Positions 1-9,810 of a DNA stretch of 64,000 bases are shown one piece after another. Made by a program: the position numbers and the translations under genes. Origin of the DNA: Epiperipatus broadwayi. Taxonomy: Eukaryota; Onychophora; Udeonychophora; Euonychophora; Peripatidae. The notes under the pieces are model-generated. The model did not search any database. It saw nothing but the letters and a program-made list of their open reading frames with translations, and was not told the DNA's origin. Position 1 is the stretch's first letter. The number at the start of each line of letters is the position of its first letter. Location: NCBI GenBank assembly GCA_028023455.1, contig JAQFVV010006335.1:2530412-2594411 (forward strand). Reading direction: 5' to 3'.

Positions 1-2074
1 GCCTTCTCTTGTAGTAGCATTTATCATAACTAAAAAAAGCTTGTTTAGAGCTAATTTAAATCATTAAACTAGCTTTAAGTAATAAATAATAATATAGTTC
101 AGTTTCCTAAATTGAATAAATAAATAACTAATAAAAATCATGAGACTATGAAATGAGTTTACAAGTGGCAAGATGAATACATTGAGCCAATATCCAATAG
201 GATACTACGTCAATGGCATAAAAATACTATTCCCTCCTATTATCTCAAACAATACATCTATAGCATTCTTATGTCTTCAATAATTACTTATTTAATTAAA
301 ATTATTTCAATAAAATAATCCTCATATCTTTATCTAAATAATCTAGCTCAAATAATTTCAGGTTCTTTTAAAATAATTCCAAGCATCTATAATCGTTGTA
401 ATCAAGCATAATAAGGGATTTAATATCATTCCTAACTACATCTGACTAATACTAATAATAATTAAATAATAATAATAGTCTTCAATGTATACTTTAATCT
501 CATCTTTTTTCTTATTGTAATATCAATCATGTATAATAAATAATAATAATAATATAATGTAATCTTTTATTATCCATATGGCATCTTAAATAAATATGTT
601 ATATAATCTTATAGTCTGAAAATATGTGGCAACCAAGATAATACTATTATTCTGTGTAAAGATTTTATGGTTATTTTATGACCATAATAATAATATAATA
701 AATGAAGTTTCTTAAAGAAAATCATATCAATAAAATCTTATAATTCTGAAATAATAGTTTTATTTATGTTGCGCAAATATTATATCTTAATTCAAATTAT
801 CTGTAATTATGTAATTGTGATGTGAAGAAATTGAGTCAACACCAAGATTCATAAACAAACTTAACAAATTTATTAACAGACTTCAACAATAAATTGTGTA
901 CATTATTTACAACATTAATGAACTTTGTTTACTCCCATTTATGTAATTTCAAAAAAAATAGATTAAATAAAATAAAATATGGAATACAGAACATTGTTAT
1001 ATATATATATAATTTAAAAATACTATCATAGTATCTCTATTACATCTCCATTAAGTTTCATTATGTCAGTAAGTTTTAAAAATATAATATAAATTATTAG
1101 TTCAATATGCATTTATTATTGTTATTTAGTTCTTTTCAAAATAATTTTATTATTCCATATAGTCATTCTTAACTTATTAATAATATGAATAGCTTTAATT
1201 AATATCATAGCAATTAACCTAGACTGCTTACTAATCATTAATTTTAATGTCAAATAAAATGTACTTGCTGATGTATTGTTATTATAGAATAACTTGTACA
1301 GACTTATGATAACTTATATTCTTCAAAAACACGATTTAGTTTTATCCCTTTACTTGTAAAAATATGCATCATAATTAAGTCTTTTTAAAACTTAATAATT
1401 AAACAACGTCTTTATAAACCCACTTTAATTATTATTTATTTATTTGTAATAAATAACAATCCATTCCAAATATGAAAAGTTTTATGATTATTTACTGACA
1501 AACTATATTCTTGTACTCTTTGCATTTATTTCTATCTTTACTTAAAAATAATATAACCTATGTTATCTTCTTCAATAACAATTCCACACTTCAAACTTAT
1601 TCATCATTTCATATTTTAAATACAATCCTTCACGATGCAATCCGAGAAATTTTGATAGTAAATAAACAGGTAAGTATTTTAATTCAATAGTACCTCTATC
1701 AAATAATCATCGTGGTAACAGTGTATAATAAATAAGGTATGACTTCTTTGTCTAATAACCTCTACTACTAATTATCATGTCCAGGCTATTCATTCAGCTT
1801 TATGGAACATTCAACATCAACACACATAAAACAATGCCATGAAAAATAGACAAGCTATAGGACTAAGTTATCTATACTTGCATAATCATTATTATTGACT
1901 ACCCTTATTTCAATATAAATAGATCCTACATAAAATGTTACCTCAGTTTCATTTAACTTACTACCAAGCTATTATCATTAGAGAACTATCACTCTACATT
2001 GCTAAATTACTTCCCACATTTCTATAACAATAAATAAATTCACTTATAAATAACAATCTAACTGATCAATAAGA
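1..2074 (+). repeat. Family B interspersed repeat, copy 1 (left end at window edge)
   Basis: About 2.1 kb of non-coding, AT-rich DNA that aligns along its length with 12082-14260 in the same orientation and with 36000-38300 in reverse. Shared landmarks include a 'catgagact' block near 140, the 'acattgagccaa' and 'caatggcata' blocks near 180-220, 'gaaattgagtcaacaccaa' near 825, and 'ggtatgact...acctctactac' near 1736-1770. The window seems to begin only a few bases inside the repeat, since base 8 onward matches the start of copy 2. No ORF longer than 60 codons and no recognisable motif is present. I infer an interspersed element from the copy number. It could be a non-autonomous retroelement or a long LTR, and I cannot assign a class. 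Confidence 0.7.
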
Positions 2075-3134
2075 AATGGGTAATATATTTCTATAATGAA
2101 CCTTAAACTATCTGACCAGTTTCCGAACTGTACTTTGCACTCCCTTTAGAGCTCTTTTATTCTTTAATGTAATAATCTTTATAAAACCTTTTATTCATGC
2201 TACTGTAAACTTATATCGTAATTCTCTCAACCTCTAGTCTTTAAACTTTCTCTTTTCTTACTTGGCAGTTCATTTATTATATTATATATATATATATATT
2301 TGTGTGCTTTACTAATGTCGTTTATTTTTATTTATATGCCAATAATCTTTCGACTCGATGACCTCCTTTGTTTATTTTGCCTTGTGCAAATAATCATATA
2401 TTAATTCTAATAGTAATTCTCGCCATTAGAACTAGATTTACCGTTCTATTAATTATCGAGTCAAAAGAAATTATTAAATGTGTGTTATTTTTATAATTGG
2501 CTAATAATAAATTATTAGCTCCGTTTTTAATCTATGCCCCAGCTATTTTTTTTGTATTCACCAATATTTATTTATTCATATATAATCTTAAAATGTTTTT
2601 ATTGCAAAAGGGCCAATAAAGGATCAAATATAATCTAATTCAGATTGTTTTTACTGTCTATTAATATTCAGGAAGGGCACGATGATTGGGGCATAATTAA
2701 TATGATTTACAAATACTTTAAAATAGTTTTACTTAAAAGCTCATTTGACTTTAATTCAATTGATCAAGTTATCATATAGAGCATTCTATAATTGGGTTTT
2801 AGTTCTCAAACGGTGAGTAGTAAGTCATCATCTTCAACATTGCTGACGTAGGGCAATCTTCTGCTCCGTTAGGCTGGTCGGTGATAAATACTGTTATTTT
2901 AAATTATCGAGGAAGAAAACACTTCCTCTCCCATTCATATTAGTCAAAGGGCATAAGACTTTTCAGATGCAAGCTGCCATAGGACTTAGATTATCAACCA
3001 GCTATCGTCTTTCAATTTCACTTTGTAGCTCATAATTCGTCAGCACCGTTACATCTCTGTTCCAGTAAATCCCGCTCTGATGCTCGTAATTTGTGATGAA
3101 GTGATTTCAATTAAAGTCTAACAAATTATCAGAT
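2075..3134 (+). mobile_element. Family A (Penelope-like derived) copy 1, left part
   Basis: Begins at 'aaatgggtaatatatttc', directly after family B sequence, and aligns closely with 10175-11230 and in reverse with 20035-21555. The first ~1 kb of the family (9187-10174 in copy 2) is missing, so this copy is 5'-truncated, as expected for a retroelement. It is interrupted at 3134 by the RTE LINE and continues at 5889. It lacks the GIY-YIG coding block found in copy 3. Class assignment rests on that third copy. Confidence 0.65.
3127..3134. repeat. Target-site duplication, left (TATCAGAT)
   Basis: The 8 bases 'tatcagat' are repeated as 'tatcggat' at 5889-5896 on the other side of the LINE. The empty site is preserved in family A copy 2 near 11222-11230 ('attatcagatatattt'). 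This fixes the insertion boundaries to within a base or two. Confidence 0.75.
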
Positions 3135-3139
3135 CATCA

Positions 3140-4870
3140 TCAACCATTATCAATCCACTGCAGGATGAAGGTCTCTCGAAGTTTAATCCATCTTCTCCGA
3201 TCTTTGGCTTCTCTTCTCCACAACACCCCTGCACATTTTCTTATTTCATCCATCCATCTCACATGTGGTCTCTGTCTGGGTCTTTTACAATCTCTTGGAA
3301 TCCTGTTTAAAATTTCAATTGTCCACCTATTATCATCTCTTCTAGCAATATGTCCAGCCCAATTCCATTTCAATCTTTTAATTTTTTCAATAAGGTCAGT
3401 AACACCTGTTTGTTGTCTTACCGATACATTGCGTTTTCCATCTCTTCTTGTTACTCCCAACATACATCTCTCCATATTCCTTTGAGTGGTCTGAAGTCTC
3501 TGTATTGCTCTTCTATTAAGTGTCCAAGTCTCAGATCCATGTGTAAGAACTGGTAAAACACATTTGTTAAAAACCATCCTTTTCAAACACATAGGCATAT
3601 TTCCTTTTAGTATCAAGTTATTTCTACCAAAAGCACTCAAACCAAGTTTAATTCTATGATTAATTTCCTCCAGTATGTTTCCATCTGTATTAATAATCTG
3701 ACCAAGGTATTTGTAACTGTTAACTTCTTCTAATTCTTCATAATCAATCTTTATTTTCATATTTTGAGCAAATCGATTAAACATTACTTTAGTCTTTTTA
3801 ACATTTATCTTTAGTCCTACTTTTCTACTTTCATCTGCTAACTCCTGCAACAGTTCCTGCAGCTCTGAAGCATTATTTGCAAAAACAACTACATCATCTG
3901 TGAAATCTAAATGACTTAAATAATCTTCATTTACTTTCACTCCTTTAGTTTCCCATTTTAATCCACAAAATACTTCTTGCAGCACTGCTGTAAAAAGTTT
4001 TGGAGATATGGAGTCACCTTGTCTTACACCTTTCTCAATGTTGATTTTTCCAGTATCATTATATAATCTAATTGTTGCTGTTGCATTTTTATAAATATTC
4101 TTTAAAATATGACAATATCCTGGATCTATACCTTGATGATCCAATGCTTTAATCACTGAAGAAATGTGTATAGAATCGAATGCCTTTTCATAATCTACAA
4201 ATCCAAAACATAATGACAACTCATATTCGTTTGTCCTTTCTATGACTTCTTTCAATACCTAGATATGATCTATTGTACTAAAATCACTTTTAAATCCAGC
4301 TTGTTCTCTTGGTTGGTGGAAATCAAAAGTTCTCTGTAGACGAGTTGTAATTATCTTGTTAAAAATTTTATATAAAACTGATAAAAGGCTGATAGGTCTG
4401 TAATTTCTAATATCTTCTTTATCACCTTTTTTAAATATTAATATTATTACTGCATTCTTCCAATCTTCCGGTACATCTTTATCATTTAGACATTTGGTAT
4501 ATAACTTTGCTAAAATAGTTTCTATTTCTTCACCTGCTTCTTTTAATATATCAATTATAATTCCATCATTTCCTGGATCCTTTCCTTTCTTCATACTCTT
4601 AATTGCATGTCTCACTTCTTCATTTAATATTCTGGGCAATTCGGAAGATGTAATAGATATAGGAGGTGCTTGTTCTTTATTACTATATAATTCTTGATAA
4701 AAATCTTCTACCAATTTCATGATGTCATCTCTCTTTTTAGTAATAATTCCATCTTTTTTTTCGTATTGCAGATATAAATTTCCTATCAATACCAAAATGT
4801 TGTTTAACATTTTTGAGACTTTTATTTTCTTCTACAGCTTTCCTTGCTATTTCACAGTTATACTTTCTTA
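3140..4870 (-). pseudogene. RTE LINE reverse transcriptase, interrupted
   Basis: Encodes the polymerase that copies LINE RNA into the target site. Reading on the minus strand, the segment 4259-4810 begins a little before the FYQELY motif and carries the fingers motif NYRPISLLSVLYK. The segment 3140-4255 carries motif A (FVDYEKAFDS), motif B (GVRQGDSISPKLF), motif C as FTDD in place of the usual FADD, and the thumb motif YKYLGQII. The C-terminus has WNWAGHIARR, which is characteristic of RTE proteins, and ends in a stop at 3140. The two segments share a frame and are separated only by a TAG at 4256-4258. Between about 4735 and 4870 the frame shifts out and back: the intervening frame reads sensibly as connection-domain sequence (for example ENKSLKN). 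It cannot make an active enzyme. Confidence 0.9.
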
Positions 4871-5710
4871 TATCATTTTCAACTCTTTTCCTACAATTTT
4901 ACAAAATTCGAGATATTCAATTCTTTTTAATACATCATTTTTGTATATCTTCATATTCCTTCTTTTCTTCCTAAATTCTCTAGTCTCAGTAGAAATTTTA
5001 TTAGTCAATTGCTGCTTTTTTCTACCAGCTATGTTTCTTGCAGTTTTTAAAAGTGTATCAGTTAATTTCATATTAATTTTATTCAAATCTGTATTATGTT
5101 CAAAATCTCCTAACACTTGAAACCTATTTGTAAGTTCTAATTTAAATTCATTAGAATGTTTCTGAAGATTAGGAATATCAACTGTAAATATTGTTTTTCT
5201 TAATAATTTTTGTCTCTCTAGTTTTACATTAACACGTAACTTACACCTTACTAATCGATGATCACTTCCTGTGTTAAATTTATTAAGAACATTACAATCT
5301 TGAAATATGTATTTTCTGTTAGTCAAAATATAATCCAATTCTGCTGTACCTTCATTTGGATGCTTCCATGTCCATTTCCTTTTAACATTTTTCTCAAAAA
5401 ATGAATTCATAATATAAAGTTTTTCTTTTTCTGCAAACTCCACAAGTCTATGTCCTCTCTCATTTCTATTACCATAACCAAAATTACCTACAGCAATTTC
5501 ATCTTTCATTTGTCTACCAATTCTAGCATTAAAGTCTCCCATAACAATTTTAAAATGTTGTTTACTCTGATCAAATCCTTTTGTACATCCATATAAAAAA
5601 TCTTATACTACTTCATCACTATGAGAACTTGTTGGGGCGTAAACCTGAATTTTCTGCATTTGGTATCTGCTATTAAGTTGTATAACTAATCTTGCCACTC
5701 TGTCCGATAC
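4868..5710 (-). pseudogene. RTE LINE endonuclease domain, 5'-truncated
   Basis: An exonuclease-endonuclease-phosphatase fold domain that would nick the target DNA. On the minus strand it starts around 5710 with a DRVARLVIQLNSRYQ stretch, then the RTE hallmark VYAPTSSHSDE, a TAA stop shortly after it near 5605, then MGDFNARIG, and a TGSDHRLVR motif holding the catalytic SDH. The first ~100 residues, including the Asn and Glu motifs, are absent. It ends at a stop at 4868. Directly downstream lies the reverse transcriptase, in the usual EN-RT order. Loss of the N-terminal third and the stop codon make it non-functional. Confidence 0.88.
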
Positions 5711-5888
5711 AAAAATATTTATCATTTACACAAACATTCATTCTGCCTTATCAGGCACTGAGAAGAAAGACCACGGTGTTTCTTGATCTTAAACTCAGAG
5801 GTAAAAAGCCAATAAACTCACCACGCTGGCTAATGCGTGTTGGTGAGCAGCCCATCCATGTTCGTATACTATATGAATAATCACATAG
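5711..5888 (-). other. Unassigned 5' segment of the RTE insertion
   Basis: This 178 bp lies inside the target-duplication boundaries but does not read as endonuclease in any frame that I can follow. It may be scrambled 5' sequence picked up during truncation, for example by template switching or a filler insertion. It has no match elsewhere in the window. Confidence 0.4.
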
Positions 5889-5896
5889 TATCGGAT
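5889..5896. repeat. Target-site duplication, right (TATCGGAT)
   Basis: Right-hand copy of the 8 bp duplication flanking the RTE LINE. It has one mismatch to 'tatcagat' at 3127-3134. Confidence 0.75.
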
Positions 5897-6553
5897 ATAT
5901 TTAATTAAATAAGCTTTCCAATAAAGATTAAAGTTATGCCCTAAAATACGTATCTTGCTCTTCATGAATGGATTTGCGAATGTGAAAATAAATATCACAT
6001 TCTTTCGTATAAAATTAGAGTGATAATTTCCTTTACTAATGAATACCTTTATCTTCCTTTATTTTATTGTTGGGGGCATAGACATAGACTTTCAAATATT
6101 GCGTAATATTCATTGGCATATAATAAGGACCGCCACTCTTATTATGATTATAAACTTTGTTTAAGGACTAGAATTAAGTACTTTAATCTATATTTAAAAT
6201 TCAAACCAAACAAATTATTATTATTAAATATTTTCTAAACACACTTGGTTTCTTAGTTCTTAATTCTTTTATAATTATTTTAATGTTAATACTCGCTGTC
6301 TGTGTTGGCAACCCGAACATATACATATGATTCGATTTAAAATTATTTCTAGTCAGTTCATTATCCGATATTAATGTCAGTTCAGGGGTCTCTGATCGTC
6401 ACCAACCGTTGAGCTAGTTTCTTGGTGCATGGCACTGTGCCGTCGATTTAGATTTTCTACTAATCTGAGCTGGTGAGTTGGGTTTGAATTCAGTTTGGTT
6501 CAGCTGAGTTTGGATTCGACTTGCAGTTTAGGTGGTGGTTTTTCGACTGGTAC
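5889..6553 (+). mobile_element. Family A copy 1, right part (3' end)
   Basis: Resumes family A immediately after the LINE. It matches 11225-11886 and, in reverse, 19372-20035. It ends at 'tttttcgactggtac', the same 3' terminus seen in the other two copies, which defines the family's 3' end. No coding potential. Confidence 0.65.
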
Positions 6554-7140
6554 ATGGTTATGTTTTTGGCTGCCCAACCATTGTGGCTTCGATTTAATAA
6601 ACCCCACACTCTGTAGACAGTAATTATGATCTAAGTTACTCAGTCAATTGAGATCTCAATAAATTAAATGTTTCAGTAGAAAGTGACATTTTTGTAGAAT
6701 GTTATATATATTTGAAAAAAAGTTTTGCGAGTTATAAGGCATAAACTTGAAATGATTTAATAAATTCAAATGTCATTTTGTAATTTTCTTTCTTATAATT
6801 AAATGCTTTCAAGACTATTTTTTTAAATGTTCGTCAGTAAAAGATTCGTTAGTTAGAATAATTATTTAAATATATGTATAATTAATTATACGTGTACTAT
6901 ATCAGCATATATATTATACGTTTGTGTTATACGCATTCATGGCAATAGGAAAAATATCATTAGAAAAGTAGTAAGAGTCTATAGATTAAAGCAAGAGTTA
7001 AAAATATATGAAATATTTTGTCTGTGTCAAAATTAATTATATGTATCTCAGTCTTATAATTACAAATATCCAATACGATATCATGTTAAAAGTTTTAAAT
7101 TTCAAAATATTGCTTGCTAGCCCATATATTTAATGTTCAC
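6554..7140. other. AT-rich intergenic DNA
   Basis: No ORF, no match to the other families, and only a short palindromic run of 'tatat' near 6910. I see nothing to annotate. Confidence 0.5.
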
Positions 7141-7147
7141 TCCGTAT

Positions 7148-7330
7148 TCTTAGTAGCCTCAAAGCAAGGCGAAGACCTTCAAACTGGGAATTATCTGTCA
7201 AGCGGTCCGATGCAGTGTGACATTACGCTTTAATGACAATAATTTCTAGAGTAACCTCAAAGCAGGTGAAGACTTTTTGTGTACACCAAGCAGCCAGATG
7301 CAGTTGGCAAAATGCTTAAATGGTTTACAC
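7148..7330. repeat. Two-unit imperfect tandem duplication (~100 bp unit)
   Basis: The unit from 'tagtagcctcaaagcaagg' through 'gatgcagtgtgac' (about 7149-7222) recurs as 'tagagtaacctcaaagcagg' through 'gatgcagttggc' (about 7247-7310). The units are clearly alike but diverged. The sequence is less AT-rich than its surroundings and non-coding. Function unknown. Confidence 0.6.
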
Positions 7331-7714
7331 GCTTTTATGCTAGCAAGATTAAAAATGATATCAACAAATAAAAGTTATTGTGTAATATTAATTTTGACAT
7401 TTTTTTGTCTGTGAAAGCCTCATGCTTAGTAAAAATGAAGTAGTGAACTCCTATGTTTAAACTCAGGTCAGGAACATGTCAGTTGTTATTAAATAATAAA
7501 ATAATCATCAATAGAATTGTTCTATCAAAAATTAAGTCAGTCATATGTAGTTTGGGGGTCAATGGGTTATTTCACAGGCCCTATTGATTTCATTTTATTC
7601 ACTGGCGCCCATATAAATAAATTTGTCAGCAAATTTGATTGTCAGCACAGTAGTGGATCAGTTGTCTAAATAATAAAAACCAAATGTGTCCAATACAATT
7701 ACTTGTACTACCTG

Positions 7715-7719
<5 letters not shown>

Positions 7720-7795
<76 letters not shown>
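7720..7795. repeat. (TA)n microsatellite
   Basis: Two runs of alternating TA separated by 'ttagc'. A peptide reading of IYIYIY from this array is not a gene. Confidence 0.95.
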
Positions 7796-7801
<6 letters not shown>

Positions 7802-8117
7802 CACTAATCATTTGTTTAGTTTTCTTTTTTCAGACATGGAAGAACAGTTGAACAGAGGGAAGCGAGTAGTGTTTGTTTCTTATTGTTCATAGTTTTTTCT
7901 AAATAAAATACATGTCTCATTCAAAGAATTAATAGAAAGTGCTAACCAAAAATCATAGGCAAACTAAAACTAAACTAAAAAAGGGAGATTACATAGATTG
8001 GGGAAATAATATGCAGCAGCTAATGAAGATAGGGACAATGGGACCAGTAGTCAGAGATATAATTAAATGTGCTGATGAAAAAAAACATTATTTAAGTATA
8101 CAGAGAGTGCCATAAGT

Positions 8118-8807
8118 TTGATTCACATTGTTTATTATATTATTTATTCACTTTCAAAGATGGAAGAACAATTAGATGAAGTATTGACTGACGATAGTGA
8201 TGCACCTTCAACCACCTCCAGTGAACGAGAAATCACTTTTAAAAATCAGATCAATAGGAAAAAGCATAACCATCAAAGCAGAAAGATGGCTAAAGATGAT
8301 AAAGATGATCGAGAGACTTTTCGTACAACCCTCAGAGAAATGAGAGAAGACAGGAAGCTAATGATGATGATGGAGAGGATTTTACAGCTTGAGGAAACAC
8401 GAGGGACCCAAACCATCCCAGAGTATGTAAAGCATCAGCAGGAAATAAATCCTTCTGGAGCCCCAAAAATGGATGATGAAGATGATCAGACCACATCAAA
8501 AGAAGATGTCAGCAAAGAAGATGACAGTGGAGAAGATGAGTCAAATCAAGAAATGGTCAAAGAAGCTGATATAAATACAGAAAGGGGAAAAGATGTTCAG
8601 ACCATTAGTCAAACAAAACCAAAATTAGAAATGGGACGGATGATGAATCCTCAACTTAGTATGAGGACTTTACAGATGCCATTCCCTGGATCCTCAATAC
8701 AGACTCAAATTTTCAAAGGAGACCCAGGAGAGAACCCCATCGCTCATCGAGATAATGTTAAAGAATTGTTTTTTGTGCATTCAGTCGCAGAAAAGGCCAT
8801 AGATTAA
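8118..8807 (+). CDS. Gag-like acidic protein of a retroelement (hypothetical, probably a remnant)
   Basis: A 229-codon ORF. The likely start is the Met at 8160, since 'atggaagaacaattag' has upstream relatives and the residues before it are hydrophobic and unlike the rest. The protein is highly charged: an Asp/Ser-rich N-terminus, a basic segment, a run of four Met, then a long Glu/Asp-rich stretch. Near the C-terminus it reads FKGDPGENPIAHRDNV, which resembles the start of the capsid region of Ty3/gypsy-type Gag (F-x-G-x-P-x-E-N-P). It stops abruptly at 8807, where such domains normally continue, and retroelement-like reading continues weakly past it in other frames. No pol domain follows. 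I infer a truncated Gag; a host protein of low complexity cannot be excluded. It resembles in style, not in sequence, the Gag at 45036. Confidence 0.5.
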   Translation: MIHIVYYIIYSLSKMEEQLDEVLTDDSDAPSTTSSEREITFKNQINRKKHNHQSRKMAKDDKDDRETFRTTLREMREDRKLMMMMERILQLEETRGTQTIPEYVKHQQEINPSGAPKMDDEDDQTTSKEDVSKEDDSGEDESNQEMVKEADINTERGKDVQTISQTKPKLEMGRMMNPQLSMRTLQMPFPGSSIQTQIFKGDPGENPIAHRDNVKELFFVHSVAEKAID

Positions 8808-9186
8808 TGACAGCAATAGATTATGGGAACTTGACACTGACAAGAAAGGACCAAGACTACAGCCATTATCAAAAGTTAAAACCATATGTGCCACCTGATC
8901 CAGGGAAACAATAAAACAAACATTAAATGACAGATATATACAGACGACCAACTGACATGACCATAGGGAAAATGAAAGTTGATTATCGGACCTATTTATA
9001 AGCTAGATAATATTTAAAAAATAATCGCAATGAGACATGTATAATTTTTGTAGTTTGTACAGATGACATTCATGCTAATGCTGTTCTCTCAGGTCTACCA
9101 ATTAGTCGAGTACACTTATGCGAATGTATCACGCATAAGTAAAGAGATTTTTTTTTCAGTGTTTTTTTTTTGAAGTGAAATGAAAT
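8808..9186 (+). other. Degenerate continuation of the gag-like region
   Basis: Contains stop codons in all frames but keeps fragments that look coding ('gtgccacctgatccaggg' near 8890). It ends in a T-rich run and a 'gaagtgaaatgaaat' flank against family A copy 2. No long terminal repeat could be matched on either side. Confidence 0.35.
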
Positions 9187-9453
9187 GAAGCAGTCGGATC
9201 TGAGTTCGATCCTAGCTTCATGACATCTAGCCATAAGCCCACTTCAAACCCTAGTACTAACCTTAAATTTTCGATGCAATGGAGCTTTATACGTTCAATC
9301 CACGCTGATTTCCATAAAGAAATACTTACTTCATAAATATGTATTCAAATAATTAGTTTCATATTTAAATTGATCAATTCTATTAATACATTCATGATAG
9401 AATTATTCATGAATTTATATATTATAACTGTGTGGATTGTGCGTATATATTTG

Positions 9454-9455
<2 letters not shown>

Positions 9456-9540
<85 letters not shown>
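9456..9540. repeat. (TA)n microsatellite inside family A
   Basis: About 75 bp of alternating TA. The matching position in copy 3 (about 22206-22220) has only a few TA units, so the array expanded after the copies separated. Confidence 0.9.
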
Positions 9541-9543
<3 letters not shown>

Positions 9544-9604
9544 ATTGTTTAAAAGTTTCATTGTGTTAGGAATGTTTGATTTTATTTTTAAATAAGTTTT
9601 ATTG

Positions 9605-9810
9605 ATTAAAAGCTACATTTTTTCGATAAGCTTTCACATTTTCCCTTTCCAAAAACAAACAGTTAAAGTTTTATTAATTAGAAAAAAAGATAAGGATTTC
9701 CTAATTAAAATCATTTTTTGATTTTAAGAATTCATTTTCTAATTAGAAAATGAATTCAAGTTAATGAGTTTGAAAGCCTTATCGAAGGAATGTATCTAAA
9801 AACAACCAGT
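9605..9810. repeat. Foldback inside family A with a perfect 30 bp palindrome at its core
   Basis: The left arm 'acattttttcgataagctttca' (near 9616) pairs with the right arm, which reads as its complement around 9768-9800 ('gaaagccttatcgaaggaatgt'). The centre, 9729-9758, is a perfect inverted repeat beginning and ending in GAATTC. The same palindrome is intact in copy 3 at about 21990-22019. Internal inverted repeats of this kind occur in Penelope-like elements. Confidence 0.7.

Larger units (their letters stand above)
3135..5888 (-). mobile_element. RTE-clade LINE, 5'-truncated, nested in family A
   Basis: A 2.75 kb minus-strand insertion. Its 3' end, read on the minus strand, finishes in a 'ggttgatgatgatc' tail, the TGATG-type microsatellite end typical of RTE elements. 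Its left and right edges are given by comparison with the uninterrupted copy at 11180-11265 and by the 8 bp target duplication. It holds an apurinic-like endonuclease fragment followed by a reverse transcriptase, both broken. The closest well-known relatives are the RTE/BovB-type proteins that databases often label craniofacial development protein 2-like. It inserted after family A copy 1, so it is younger than that copy. Confidence 0.88.

Noticed and set aside
3165-3556. Plus-strand ORFs over the RTE reverse transcriptase (also 4494-5120)
   Set aside because: Shadows of the minus-strand LINE coding sequence.
7836-7870. Pyrimidine-rich run plus CAG before 'atggaagaacag' as a splice acceptor for a host gene
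   Set aside because: No open exon follows; stops occur quickly. The resemblance to 8159-8175 is more likely a short duplication.
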